Assembly (NCBI GenBank): GCA_034430175.1
Contig: DAOUFI010000021.1
Location: 1-64,000 of the forward strand
Direction of reading: 5' to 3'
DNA: 64,000 nucleotides
Source of the DNA: UBA6107 sp034430175
Lineage (GTDB): Bacteria; Chloroflexota; Anaerolineae; Anaerolineales; Anaerolineaceae
A program made the translations under genes and the position numbers. Numbering within the stretch: the first letter of the stretch is position 1; each line of letters opens with the position of its first letter. Positions 44,594 to 53,516 of the stretch are shown here, in pieces. Below the pieces are notes generated by a model. The model worked only from the letters and a program-made list of their open reading frames with translations. It had not been told where the DNA came from and made no database searches.

Positions 44594-47500
44594 ATGGAAA
44601 ATACAGACCTCTTCAGCGCTTTACTTGAGAACACGAATGAGCGAATCTACTTTAAAGACCTTGAAGGTCACTTCATCAAAGCCTCAAAATCGATGGCAGA
44701 GCTTTTTGGTGTCAACGATCCAAATTTATTGATTGGAAAGAAAGATGCCGATTTTTTCAGCCCTGAACATTCCAATCAGGCATTACTCGATGAGAAAGAA
44801 ATCATCCGAACCGGTAAGGCAATCACAAGAGAAGAAAAGGAAACCTGGCCAAACAAACCAGATTCATGGGTAATGACAACAAAAATGCCACTACTCGATC
44901 AAAACGGGAAAGTGATTGGAACCTTTGGTATTTCGAGAGATATCACTAATAGAAAGATCGCTGAAATGGCCCTTGATAGGGAGCGTTCTTTGCTACGAAC
45001 TTTGATCGATCATATTCCAGACAGAATTTATGCCAAAGATCTGCAAGGACGAAAATTTATCTCAAACACAGCTGACTGGCAAGCCAGCGGTGCGAAATCA
45101 GCTGAGGATATTCTTGGAAAGACCGATTATGAATTATATCCAAATGAATTGGCAGAAAGATATTGGGAGGATGATAAACGCATTCTACTGAACGGAGATT
45201 CGATCATCAATCGTGAAGAACCAGGGTTGGATGAAAATGGAAATCCGGTTTGGATCGTGACAACTAAAGTACCCTTGCGTGACAATCAGGGGAATATCAC
45301 CGGTCTGGTGGGCATTGGTAGGGATTTTACAAAAGAACGTAATGCTGAGCATGAGCTCCATCGTCAAGAACAGTTCTTTTCCGCATTGATGATGAACAGT
45401 CCAATCGCCATTGAGGTATTGGATGAAAATAATAACGTGATCACCTGCAATCCAGCATTTGAAAACCTCTATGGCGCCAAACTTGATGAAATTATGGGAA
45501 AAAATGCTGGTTTGTTTTATAACGACCCCGCTGCCCAAAAAGATGCCATCGAATTCCTGGAGACAGCAAAATTAGGCCCACAACGTGTCGTTCGTGAACG
45601 TCCAAAGCGCGATGGCACTCAGGTGACTGTTGAGATTTCAGCAGCTCCTGTGATTGTTCAGGGCGCTAGAGTCGGTACCGTTGTTAGTTTCCATGACGTG
45701 ACCGATTTGGAAAAAGCCCGTATGGAAGCAGAAAATGCCAACCGGGCAAAAAGTGAATTCCTGGCAAATATGAGCCATGAAATCCGCACTCCTATGAATG
45801 GTGTGATCGGGATGCTCGAATTGGCCCTCGATACCAACCTGACCACAGAGCAGCGCGATTATTTGACCACTTCGCTTCAAAGCGCTGAAGCTCTTCTTAC
45901 CTTGTTGAATGACATTCTCGATTTTTCAAAGATTGAAGCCAAGCATCTTGATCTGGAGAAAATTCCATTCAATTTGCGTACAACTGTGGAAGATGTTGCT
46001 TTCACGCTCGCAGAAAGAGCGCAAAGTAAAGGATTGGAATTGATCTGTCAGATCGACCCTGATCTGCCCATGGATTTGATGGGTGATCCTGCCAGGCTTC
46101 GTCAAATATTGGTCAATTTAGCCGGTAACGCCATCAAATTTACGAGTCAGGGAGAGATACTGATTCAGGCAGAACTAGATTCAGACTCGAACGTCAAACC
46201 AATTATTCGGTTTTTAGTAAAAGATACCGGAGTGGGGATTCCAGTCGATCGTCAGAAGCTAATCTTCGAACGCTTCACCCAGGGGGATGGATCCACCACT
46301 CGAAAATATGGTGGAACAGGTCTTGGACTGACGATCAGCAAGCAATTAGTCGAAATGATGGGTGGCACTATAGGCGTTGAAAGTCAGCCTGGCCAAGGAA
46401 GTAACTTTTGGTTTAAGATTCCTTTTGAGAAAAGTGAAACAAAAACAGAAGTATCAGAAAAGACAACAGCGTCACCTTCTTCCATAATGGGTCTGCACAT
46501 CCTGGGTGTAGACGATAACGCGACTAACCGTATCATTCTATCAAGAATGGTAAATTCGTTTGGCTGCCGTGTTCAAATGGCTGAGAACGGGTTATCAGCA
46601 TTAGCTATGTTGCGATCAGCGATTGAACAGAATGATCCTTTTAAGATCGTCCTGCTCGATCTGCAAATGCCCGGGATGGATGGGGAAGAGACCGCTCGGC
46701 TGATTAAATCTGACCCCGCGCTGAAAGACACCAAAATAATTATCCTTACTTCAATGGGTCAACGCGGTGATGCTGCAAGATTGCTCGCGGTGGGTTGTTC
46801 CGGTTATCTCCTTAAACCAGTCAAGATGCAAATGCTCTATGAAGCTCTTGGAACTGTACTTGAAGAAAATCCTGTCAAACCTCAACTCGTGACCCAGCAC
46901 TCCATCTCCGAAAAAGTAAGGAAAGAAACAAGGATTCTTCTGGCAGAAGATAATCCGGTAAACCAAAAATTGGCTGTTTTATTGCTTCAAAAAGCTGGAT
47001 ATTCAGTTGACGTGGTAGGTGATGGCACTCTCGCGGTGGAACGAGTTCAAAAGGAAAAATATAATCTACTGTTGATGGACGTTCAAATGCCAGAGATGGA
47101 TGGGTACGATGCTACCCGAGCCATCAGAATATGGGAAGCGAATAAAGGCCAAGATCACCTCCCAATCATTGCCATGACAGCAAGCGCCATGAAAGGCGAC
47201 CGTGAAAAATGCCTTGAAGCGGGCATGGATGACTATGTCTCAAAGCCATTGAAGCCAGAATTGTTGTATGAAGTAATAAAGAAGTGGAGTTCGGAAGAGA
47301 AACTCTTAGCAGAACCTGCTCCCCTTCATGCCACAGAAACAGAAAAAGATATGGAGTCATTACCCCCATTGAGCATCGAAGAAGCGCTGGATCGATTTGG
47401 CGGTAATCGCACAATTTTCAATCAAGTTTGCAAAGAATTTCTATTGAGCCTCCCTGATCGGATCGAGGCAATGAAAAATGCCAATTCTGGAGGAAACTTA

Positions 47501-47707
47501 CAGGAATTTTACCGATTAGTGCACAACTTAAAGGGAGTCTCTGCCAATCTTTGCGCCAATCGAATGGCAATACTCATGCAAGAGTTGGAAGAAATGGGAG
47601 CACGGGACGAAATGAATGAGGTTCCTGGCGTTTTGGCTCAAGTGCAAGGCGAAGCGATGCGTTTGCAGAATTACTGTGAAGATAACTTTGGTATTGAAAA
47701 ACTTTAA
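44594..47707 (+). CDS. Hybrid sensor histidine kinase with three PAS, two REC and Hpt domains
   Basis: A 1037-aa soluble BarA/ArcB-type phosphorelay protein without membrane segments. Two similar PAS domains (about 5-125 and 130-250, each with RIYxKDLxG and ending GISRDIT/GIGRDFT) are followed by a third (255-375). The H-box is NMSHEIRTPMNG with H395; the ATPase domain has NLAGNAIKFT, DTGVGIP and GTGLGL. Two receivers follow (LLDLQMPGMDG, LLMDVQMPEMDG) and a C-terminal Hpt domain (LVHNLKGVSANL). All phosphorelay residues are present. The input signal is unknown and no DNA-binding output is encoded beside it. Confidence 0.93.
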   Translation: MENTDLFSALLENTNERIYFKDLEGHFIKASKSMAELFGVNDPNLLIGKKDADFFSPEHSNQALLDEKEIIRTGKAITREEKETWPNKPDSWVMTTKMPLLDQNGKVIGTFGISRDITNRKIAEMALDRERSLLRTLIDHIPDRIYAKDLQGRKFISNTADWQASGAKSAEDILGKTDYELYPNELAERYWEDDKRILLNGDSIINREEPGLDENGNPVWIVTTKVPLRDNQGNITGLVGIGRDFTKERNAEHELHRQEQFFSALMMNSPIAIEVLDENNNVITCNPAFENLYGAKLDEIMGKNAGLFYNDPAAQKDAIEFLETAKLGPQRVVRERPKRDGTQVTVEISAAPVIVQGARVGTVVSFHDVTDLEKARMEAENANRAKSEFLANMSHEIRTPMNGVIGMLELALDTNLTTEQRDYLTTSLQSAEALLTLLNDILDFSKIEAKHLDLEKIPFNLRTTVEDVAFTLAERAQSKGLELICQIDPDLPMDLMGDPARLRQILVNLAGNAIKFTSQGEILIQAELDSDSNVKPIIRFLVKDTGVGIPVDRQKLIFERFTQGDGSTTRKYGGTGLGLTISKQLVEMMGGTIGVESQPGQGSNFWFKIPFEKSETKTEVSEKTTASPSSIMGLHILGVDDNATNRIILSRMVNSFGCRVQMAENGLSALAMLRSAIEQNDPFKIVLLDLQMPGMDGEETARLIKSDPALKDTKIIILTSMGQRGDAARLLAVGCSGYLLKPVKMQMLYEALGTVLEENPVKPQLVTQHSISEKVRKETRILLAEDNPVNQKLAVLLLQKAGYSVDVVGDGTLAVERVQKEKYNLLLMDVQMPEMDGYDATRAIRIWEANKGQDHLPIIAMTASAMKGDREKCLEAGMDDYVSKPLKPELLYEVIKKWSSEEKLLAEPAPLHATETEKDMESLPPLSIEEALDRFGGNRTIFNQVCKEFLLSLPDRIEAMKNANSGGNLQEFYRLVHNLKGVSANLCANRMAILMQELEEMGARDEMNEVPGVLAQVQGEAMRLQNYCEDNFGIEKL

Positions 47708-47844
47708 TCGAATACTTCGAATCCTTGACCAGCGATAATCTTTATTACATGCTTCGCCAATTCATGGACAAGCGTCATTGACATTTCAATTTATAATTCT
47801 GTCGGGTCTGATTTTCCCATAAACAATAATTCGCGAGGAAACCT

Positions 47845-49632
47845 ATGTGTGGAATTTTCGGAATAGTGACAGAAGATGAGCAAGCGCTGGGCCCTATCCT
47901 GGTGGAGGCTGCCCGTCGCCTCACCTACCGTGGCTATGATTCTGTGGGAGCTGCGACAATCAGCGGAGCGAAGATCGACCTGCGTAAAGACAAAGGCAAG
48001 GTTGATGACGTGGCGGCAAAATATAACTTTGCTGAGATGACCGGACAACGTGGAATTACTCAGTTACGCTGGGCCACTTTCGGTGAACCCTCTATGGTTA
48101 ATTCACAACCTCATCTCGATTCCGATGGAGACATGGTTGGCGCGCACAATGGCAATGTGGTAAATAACGCCGAGCTGCGCCTGCAGTTTATGGCTGAGGG
48201 CATGACTGTTCGCTCGCAAAACGATGGCGAGTCGTGCGTGCATGCCGTGGAACGTTACATAGATAAAGGCAACGGATTTATCGATGCCATCCGAAAAGCT
48301 TATGAAGACCTTCAGGGTGACTATGCCTTTGTCATTGGCCGAATCAACGACGATAAACTTTACGCCATCAAAAAGGGTTCAGGCCTGGTGGTTGGAATCG
48401 GCGAAGGGTTCACCTGTGTTTCATCGGATCTACCCTCGATACTGCCACTGACACGTAAGGTTTTGCGCCTTAACGATGGTGAGATCGTCACCCTTCTCCC
48501 TGACCATGTGGAATTGCACTCCGTTCTCGACGGCAATCCGATCGAGCGCGCCCCTGAAATGATCACCGAGGAAATGAGTGCCGTTCAAAAAGGCGGTTTT
48601 GCTCATTTCATGCTTAAAGAAATCCACGAACAACCACAGGTAGCCCGCGAACTGCTTCATCGTCTCGAAAGCGATTCTGCGGTAGATGACATCCTGGAGA
48701 GCATTAAACATGCCCGCAACGTGTACTTTATGGGCTGTGGCACAAGTTACCATGCGTGTCTGGCTGGTTCTGTTTACTTTGCCCAACTAGCTCATAGAAC
48801 GGTCATCCCGGTGGTTTCCACGCAATTCATCCCTCAATACCTCCCTACCATTGGAAAAGAGGATGTTGGTATTTTCGTCAGTCAATCAGGCGAAACCAAG
48901 GATGTTCTCAATGCGTTATACGCCGCTCAAAAAGCCGGAATGACCTGTTACGGCATGGCGAACGTTATCGGATCCACACTGACACGTGCTACCATTGCTT
49001 GCCTGCCATTGTGTTGCGGTTATGAGATCAGTGTGCCAGCCACCAAAACTTTTACTAACCAGGTGATCAGTTTCTTGTATCTGGCATACAAATTCGCCGG
49101 TAAAGACATAAAAGAGTTGGACAGTATCCCCGACCTGATGGCACAAACCATTGCCTTGACCGCTCCCCAGACAGAATCATTAACAACTTCAATTAACGAA
49201 TGGGACGATCTTTATTGTCTGGGCTACGGAGCGACGTTCCCGATGGCGCTCGAAGGGGCATTAAAACTCAAGGAGGTAACCTACGCTCACTGCGAGGGTA
49301 TGCTCTCCACCGAATTCAAACACGGACCCCTCTCAGCGGTCACTCCAAACTTTCCGATACTGTTCGCTGTGCCCCCGGATGAGGTACCACTTATCGTCAG
49401 CGGCTTAAACGAGGTGACTTGCCGGGGAGGCCGTGCCATCGCAATCGGTGAACCAGACGAAAGGTTGAACGCCAATGCCAGCGATGTAATCACACTGCCA
49501 AAAACCAACCCCGCCTTTAGTTCGTTGTTGGCAGTGATCCCGTTGCAATTACTTTCTTATTACATGACAGTAGCCAGAGGATTCGATCCTGACTTTCCCA
49601 GAAACCTCAGCAAGACCTTGACAGTCGATTAA
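47845..49632 (+). CDS. glmS: Glutamine-fructose-6-phosphate aminotransferase (isomerizing)
   Basis: Makes glucosamine-6-phosphate from fructose-6-phosphate and glutamine, the first step to UDP-GlcNAc. The 595-aa enzyme has the N-terminal nucleophile C2 (MCGIFGIV), the amidotransferase motif RRLTYRGYDSVG and LRWATFGEP, then two SIS domains (GCGTSYHACLAGSVYF, SQSGETKDVLNALY, LKLKEVTYAHCEGMLSTEFKHGPL). The C-terminal end NLSKTLTVD varies from the usual PRNLAKSVTVE. No glmS ribozyme is seen in the 137-bp upstream gap. Confidence 0.96.
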   Translation: MCGIFGIVTEDEQALGPILVEAARRLTYRGYDSVGAATISGAKIDLRKDKGKVDDVAAKYNFAEMTGQRGITQLRWATFGEPSMVNSQPHLDSDGDMVGAHNGNVVNNAELRLQFMAEGMTVRSQNDGESCVHAVERYIDKGNGFIDAIRKAYEDLQGDYAFVIGRINDDKLYAIKKGSGLVVGIGEGFTCVSSDLPSILPLTRKVLRLNDGEIVTLLPDHVELHSVLDGNPIERAPEMITEEMSAVQKGGFAHFMLKEIHEQPQVARELLHRLESDSAVDDILESIKHARNVYFMGCGTSYHACLAGSVYFAQLAHRTVIPVVSTQFIPQYLPTIGKEDVGIFVSQSGETKDVLNALYAAQKAGMTCYGMANVIGSTLTRATIACLPLCCGYEISVPATKTFTNQVISFLYLAYKFAGKDIKELDSIPDLMAQTIALTAPQTESLTTSINEWDDLYCLGYGATFPMALEGALKLKEVTYAHCEGMLSTEFKHGPLSAVTPNFPILFAVPPDEVPLIVSGLNEVTCRGGRAIAIGEPDERLNANASDVITLPKTNPAFSSLLAVIPLQLLSYYMTVARGFDPDFPRNLSKTLTVD

Positions 49633-49684
49633 ATTTTTCTGCATGTATAATTAATTCATTATCTGAAAATATATAGGCGGATTT

Positions 49685-50128
49685 ATGTCAAGAAGATTGA
49701 AAAAAAGAAAAACAGTAGTCCAACATACCAATATTAACCGTTCATGGATTGTGTTAATCGTGATTGCGGCGCTTGTGGTCGCCGCAGTCTTGTTCATCAA
49801 GATCCGTTCTGGGGCTTATACTCTTGGGCTTCACCCCACCCGGACTCCGGTTGCGATGACAGCGACGCCGATGAACAAGGCTCTTCCATCTGAAGTAAGC
49901 CCTGCGCAAGCTTCGCAAATGCAGGCGAGCGGCGCGCTCATTCTGGACGTGCGGGAACAGGATGAATGGGATGCTGGTCATGTGGAAGGAGCTACACTGA
50001 TTCCATTGGGTGAATTAGCCAATCGATTGAGTGAACTTCCACAAGACACGCAGATCATCGTCATGTGCAAGTCTGGGAATCGCAGCGCGAAAGGCCGCGA
50101 TCTTTTACTGGCAAATGGGTTTACCTAG
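49685..50128 (+). CDS. Membrane-anchored rhodanese domain protein, interrupted by amber codon
   Basis: The 147-aa product has a basic start, one membrane segment (about 20-40) and a rhodanese domain with active-site loop C128-K-S-G-N-R. The TAG at 50126-50128 stops it early. Reading on in the same frame gives 22 more codons (VTSLAGGITAWIEAGLPTVTGK) to TAG at 50195-50197, exactly the missing conserved end of a rhodanese domain. A single base change from CAG (Gln) would explain it. It is either a recent nonsense mutation, a read-through, or a sequence error. Sulfur transfer activity of the short form is doubtful. Confidence 0.8.
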   Translation: MSRRLKKRKTVVQHTNINRSWIVLIVIAALVVAAVLFIKIRSGAYTLGLHPTRTPVAMTATPMNKALPSEVSPAQASQMQASGALILDVREQDEWDAGHVEGATLIPLGELANRLSELPQDTQIIVMCKSGNRSAKGRDLLLANGFT

Positions 50129-50220
50129 GTTACCAGCCTGGCCGGTGGGATCACTGCCTGGATAGAAGCTGGATTGCCGACGGTCACAGGCAAGTAGAAC
50201 CTGTCAATCATTTTAAAAAC

Positions 50221-50251
50221 AAACGAGATAGCAATCGCTATCTCGTTTATC
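50221..50251. terminator. Bidirectional terminator between rhodanese gene and tatA
   Basis: AAACGAGATAGC (50221-50232) and GCTATCTCGTTT (50237-50248), perfect 12-bp stem with AATC loop, ending TATCTTT and flanked by A-runs on the left. It can serve both convergent genes. Confidence 0.8.
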
Positions 50252-50267
50252 TTTAGGAATCTATACG

Positions 50268-50456
50268 TTAATCTTTCTTATCCTCGGAGGTATTGTCCTT
50301 CTTGTTTTCTTTCTCTTCATCACCATTCAGGCCATCTTTAAAATTTCGAATCCCTTTGCCCAATTCGCTGGCAACCTTGCTGATGCGGCCGGGACCGAAC
50401 AGAAGGAGAACAATCACCAACACAATAAGAATTTCAGCCCAACCGGGTAATCCCAT
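50268..50456 (-). CDS. tatA: Sec-independent protein translocase TatA
   Basis: A 62-aa TatA/E protein: short hydrophobic helix (WAEILIVLVIVLLLFGPGRI), the conserved FGPGR hinge, an amphipathic helix (SKVASELGKGIRNFKDGL) and an acidic, lysine-rich tail. It builds the pore for folded twin-arginine substrates with TatC, which is not in this window. GGAG lies before the start. Confidence 0.93.
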   Translation of the reverse strand: MGLPGWAEILIVLVIVLLLFGPGRISKVASELGKGIRNFKDGLNGDEEKENKKDNTSEDKKD

Positions 50457-50540
50457 ATTTCACTCCTGGAACCAAATCTATACAATCTTATTTCATTTCT
50501 GATTGTATATTAATTCCCTCGGAATAGCCATAGGTGAGTT

Positions 50541-50885
50541 TTATGCCGCAGTTGCAATCGCGTTGAGAAAAGCATCCACCACCTGGCGTAACATTGGTTC
50601 GGGCATGGCACCCACCTGTTGGTGGATCACTTTTCCGCCGGAGATGAATAACATTGTCGGTATCCCCTGCACGCCATATTTCATGGCCCACTCAGGATTC
50701 TCGTCAGTATTCACTTTTGCAACAACCAGCTTGCCATCCTGATCGGTGGCGATCTTCTCAAGGATCGGGGCAACCGCACGGCAAGGTCCGCACCAGGGAG
50801 CCCAAAAATCAACGATCACGGGCAGTTTGGATTGCAATACGGTTTTCTCGAAAGCAGCATCGGTTACATGGATCGGTTCACTCAT
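50541..50885 (-). CDS. trxA: Thioredoxin
   Basis: A 114-aa thioredoxin with the active site WCGPC, the cis-proline stretch GIPTMLF and the usual fold (PVIVDFWAPW, VVAKVNTDENPEW). I chose the ATG at 50885 (product MSEPIHV), which has GGAGAG 6 bases upstream, over one 12 bases earlier. A cytoplasmic disulfide reductant; no signal peptide. Confidence 0.95.
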   Translation of the reverse strand: MSEPIHVTDAAFEKTVLQSKLPVIVDFWAPWCGPCRAVAPILEKIATDQDGKLVVAKVNTDENPEWAMKYGVQGIPTMLFISGGKVIHQQVGAMPEPMLRQVVDAFLNAIATAA

Positions 50886-50976
50886 TTTTCTCTCCAAATC
50901 TTAAACTCTTCGCCTTTCAGCAAAGGACTTTTCTGTTCTTATTGATGATTTTTTGTAGGAAAAGTGACAATAATGG

Positions 50977-52002
50977 TTATTTATTCGATCCGCTTCCAAT
51001 CGAATATTTCACAAAGCTCTTCGTACGTACTGCTTGCTTGACTGCTTCTTTATATCTTCCCGGATCATTTGCGAGAAGGAGAAGGTAATCTGCCAGGGCA
51101 TCCGTGATCGACACATGCGTTTTGTATTCAATATCCTGGTAGATCGGAGAAGAATTCGCTTCCAAAAAAACCCAACGGCCGTCGTCCTGCAAAACAAAAT
51201 CAATACCACTGAAAAGCAACCCACACTCTCTCATTAAGGCAATACTATTAATCCTTACTTCTTCAGGCAAATATTCTGCGGGATAAATTTGGTCACCCCG
51301 TTGATATGCCGGGTTTTCACGATAATCCAGATAAGTGGAAGGGATTCTGACGCAGGAGACAACCTTTTCACCGACAATCGTTACCCTGACAGCCACGCCT
51401 TTGACCTGCTCTTGAAAGATCACCGGGGAAGCTGTCAAAAGATCCAATTCTTTCATGGCTACGTCATCGAACAGACGGCATAACCCTCCCCCCATGGAAG
51501 GTTTATAAACGATATCTCCCACTTCCGCTTTAAAATCCAATACCCTTTGTTTGTGATTGGTAACAAGCGTACGCGGAATATTTAACCCTGATTTCCGAGC
51601 CATATCCAGTTGAAATGTTTTGATCTGCAACACGCCTCCATTCTCAGGAGGGTTGACTACCGGGATCCCACGCGCACCCCAGGAAAGTACCATCGCCAAT
51701 TCAAACGAGTAACGTTCCTGACGGTGCATATACTCATTGAACCAATCTTCAAATAAAACAAACTCTTCATCTGCGCGAAAGATCGGCGGCAATGGAGACA
51801 TCACATAGCGCAAGAACCAGGCTTTTACTTCATCGAGTAGTTTTCCCTGGTAGTAGAAGTGACCATCAGAATAACTGAAATCTTCACCATGGTTGATTGC
51901 TGAAGATTCCACCAACACGACCTTTACACCGCGCCGCGTTAGCGCTTTATCGAGTAATTTACACTGCGAGTCTTCGCGCGATCCGAATATTCCAATTTCC
52001 AT
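50977..52002 (-). CDS. ATP-grasp ligase, probable graspetide (omega-ester) macrocyclase
   Basis: A 341-aa RimK-like ATP-grasp enzyme. The core is IVYKPSMGGG (K167), FQEQVKGVAVRVTIVGEK (about 196-213) and the metal-binding end GIDFVLQDDGRWVFLEANSSP with D268, E281 and N283. The N-terminal half is diverged, as in RiPP-modifying ATP-grasp enzymes. It starts 77 bp downstream of a protein with repeated TTx4EE-type motifs, the substrate type of plesiocin-class macrocyclases, which join Glu/Asp side chains to Ser/Thr hydroxyls. GAGGAATA precedes the ATG. Peptide ligase function other than ester or amide cyclisation is possible, but the neighbour makes this the best reading. Confidence 0.85.
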   Translation of the reverse strand: MEIGIFGSREDSQCKLLDKALTRRGVKVVLVESSAINHGEDFSYSDGHFYYQGKLLDEVKAWFLRYVMSPLPPIFRADEEFVLFEDWFNEYMHRQERYSFELAMVLSWGARGIPVVNPPENGGVLQIKTFQLDMARKSGLNIPRTLVTNHKQRVLDFKAEVGDIVYKPSMGGGLCRLFDDVAMKELDLLTASPVIFQEQVKGVAVRVTIVGEKVVSCVRIPSTYLDYRENPAYQRGDQIYPAEYLPEEVRINSIALMRECGLLFSGIDFVLQDDGRWVFLEANSSPIYQDIEYKTHVSITDALADYLLLLANDPGRYKEAVKQAVRTKSFVKYSIGSGSNK

Positions 52003-52079
52003 TATTCCTCAATGAACCAGTAAATGAACCGCCGTCATTATGTATTTGCACGAATTGCATGTCCACGCCTCATAACTCA

Positions 52080-52865
52080 CTATTCCCACTGTAATCGGGC
52101 GTTGTAACCCTCTTCTCCAAAGTCTGTCGTGAAGTTTGGCATACTGGGCATTTTTCCCTGCGACCCTTCTTCACCGAATTCTGATGTTTGTGGAGGAGGA
52201 TCATTCAGTATCTTCTTAATTTCTGGAATAACCGGTGATTGTCCTTCTTCGCCTACCGCCATGGTACTGACTCTTCCTTCATCCCCAGGAGCCTGTCCCT
52301 CTTCAGCCGTAAGCATAGAGACAGCTTGGCCATCTTCATTCAATGTTTCGGTAGGATGAATTGGGCTTTGCCCTTCTTCACCAACTGCCAGGGTTGTAAA
52401 TGTTTTACCAGGAAACGGTTCCTGACCCCATTCGCCTGCTGAATCAAATGTTGAATCCGGCAGCCCTCCCGGTGCTTTTTGACCTTCTTCCCCAACTTCC
52501 ATCGAGGTTGCGTATCCCGGCTCTTGCGACGTTTCCCCGGCGATCATGGCTGCTGTCATCACAGCTCCGCCCACCCCGGCTCCAACCGCACCAGTGACGC
52601 CAAACCTGGAATCCATATGCTGCCATTTGGCCAGTTCGCGTTCCATCCTGCTAGCCAGGATCGACAGATCTTCTCCGCGACCCTGCAATGACTTCGACAC
52701 CGTTTCAAATTCACCGATAAACTCATCCCGGCTGGCTCCCTGCCACGGAATTGCAGAAACCGAGCTGGATAAACTTTGAATTTCATTTGTTATTTCAACA
52801 CTTGATTGCTGTAAGGCCTTTATCGCCAACTGAATCTGATCCGTATCCATGTGAACGATACTCAT
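52080..52865 (-). CDS. Putative graspetide precursor with WXG100-type leader and repeated TT-x4-EE cores
   Basis: The 261-aa protein is in two parts. Residues 1-85 are helical with WQG at 41-43, the WXG motif of ESAT-6-like WXG100 proteins. A Gly/Ala-rich hydrophobic link follows (about 88-110). From about 117 to 254 there are eight motif copies built as two hydroxyl residues, a short spacer, two acidic residues and usually GQ: TSMEVGEEGQ, TTLAVGEEGQ, STMAVGEEGQ, TETLNEDGQ, SMLTAEEGQ, TSEFGEEG, TTDFGEEG and a weaker STFDSAGEWGQ. Plesiocin-type graspetides have TTxxxxEE cores. The neighbour is an ATP-grasp ligase gene. GGGAG lies 6 bases before the ATG. Confidence 0.82.
   Translation of the reverse strand: MSIVHMDTDQIQLAIKALQQSSVEITNEIQSLSSSVSAIPWQGASRDEFIGEFETVSKSLQGRGEDLSILASRMERELAKWQHMDSRFGVTGAVGAGVGGAVMTAAMIAGETSQEPGYATSMEVGEEGQKAPGGLPDSTFDSAGEWGQEPFPGKTFTTLAVGEEGQSPIHPTETLNEDGQAVSMLTAEEGQAPGDEGRVSTMAVGEEGQSPVIPEIKKILNDPPPQTSEFGEEGSQGKMPSMPNFTTDFGEEGYNARLQWE
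52104..52517 (-). repeat. Core-peptide repeat array in the graspetide precursor gene
   Basis: Codons for residues 117-254 of the precursor. The repeat phrase is [TS][TS]-x3-4-[ED]E-G-[QSY]. The copies differ in spacer length (3 or 4) and in linker length, so they are not simple tandem DNA duplications. Confidence 0.8.
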
Positions 52866-52911
52866 AAATTCTCCCTAATATTTATTACGGATTTAATTTG
52901 CTAGCTACTCA

Positions 52912-52917
52912 ATTATA
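52912..52917 (-). promoter_or_regulatory. Candidate -10 box of the precursor-ligase operon
   Basis: A perfect TATAAT on the minus strand, 47 bp before the precursor start. No convincing -35 box is seen. The 84-bp gap after eutQ is the only spacer long enough for a separate promoter; read-through from the eut operon is an alternative. Confidence 0.35.
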
Positions 52918-52949
52918 TATCCAATGAAAGAATCGAATGGAATTCCTGC

Positions 52950-53504
52950 TTACTGGTTCCAATCTGCCGGATAGGTGACATAGACAAAACGGACCCTGTT
53001 GGGGGTTCCGAAAGTGATACTCGACCCTTTCGGGATGAAGATAACATCCCCTGCGCTGCCCCGGACGGATTCCTTGCCACGGGTGATGACCAATTCTCCC
53101 TCCAGCACGATATCGATCTCATCGTATGACAGTGTCCAGGGAAACTCACCCTTCTCAAGAGTCATATAGCCCGAACCCATCGGAGAACGGTCTGCTGAGG
53201 TGACAACATCCTTGAGGCGGACATGTGCGGCATCCCCTGCTCCACCGCTGCCAAAGGGTTCAAGCTGAACGCCGAACCCGCTTACTTTTTTCAATGGGGG
53301 CAAGGCGACTTCTGGTTTCTCCTCCGGCTTGAGGGTTACCGATTTCGAATGAGTACCCTCTCGCAGTAGACGGATCCCCAGCGCCTGTGCCACATCCTCC
53401 GCTTCGCTGGTGACGATATCATCCGGGCTGAGGATAAGCACGTCCGTCTTGCGCAGGTGGGCAAGCTGGATGATGTCGGCGGCCGTGAAAAATTGATGAG
53501 GCAT
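52950..53504 (-). CDS. eutQ: Ethanolamine utilization protein EutQ (cupin)
   Basis: A 184-aa protein with a C-terminal cupin barrel (GYMTLEKGEFPWTLSYDEIDIVLEGEL, GDVIFIPKGSSITFGTP). EutQ is linked to the ethanolamine microcompartment and reported to have acetate-kinase-like activity. GGAGG stands 6 bases before the ATG. It follows eutL by 12 bp and is the last gene of the eut operon on this strand. Confidence 0.88.
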   Translation of the reverse strand: MPHQFFTAADIIQLAHLRKTDVLILSPDDIVTSEAEDVAQALGIRLLREGTHSKSVTLKPEEKPEVALPPLKKVSGFGVQLEPFGSGGAGDAAHVRLKDVVTSADRSPMGSGYMTLEKGEFPWTLSYDEIDIVLEGELVITRGKESVRGSAGDVIFIPKGSSITFGTPNRVRFVYVTYPADWNQ

Positions 53505-53516
53505 AGGACCTCCGGA

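Noticed and set aside
47708..47844. glmS ribozyme before glmS
   Set aside because: The 137-bp gap has none of the conserved core and is too short and AT-rich.
52080..52865. Plain type VII secretion substrate
   Set aside because: The WXG100 half fits, but the repeated hydroxyl-acidic motifs and the ATP-grasp gene next door are not explained by that reading.
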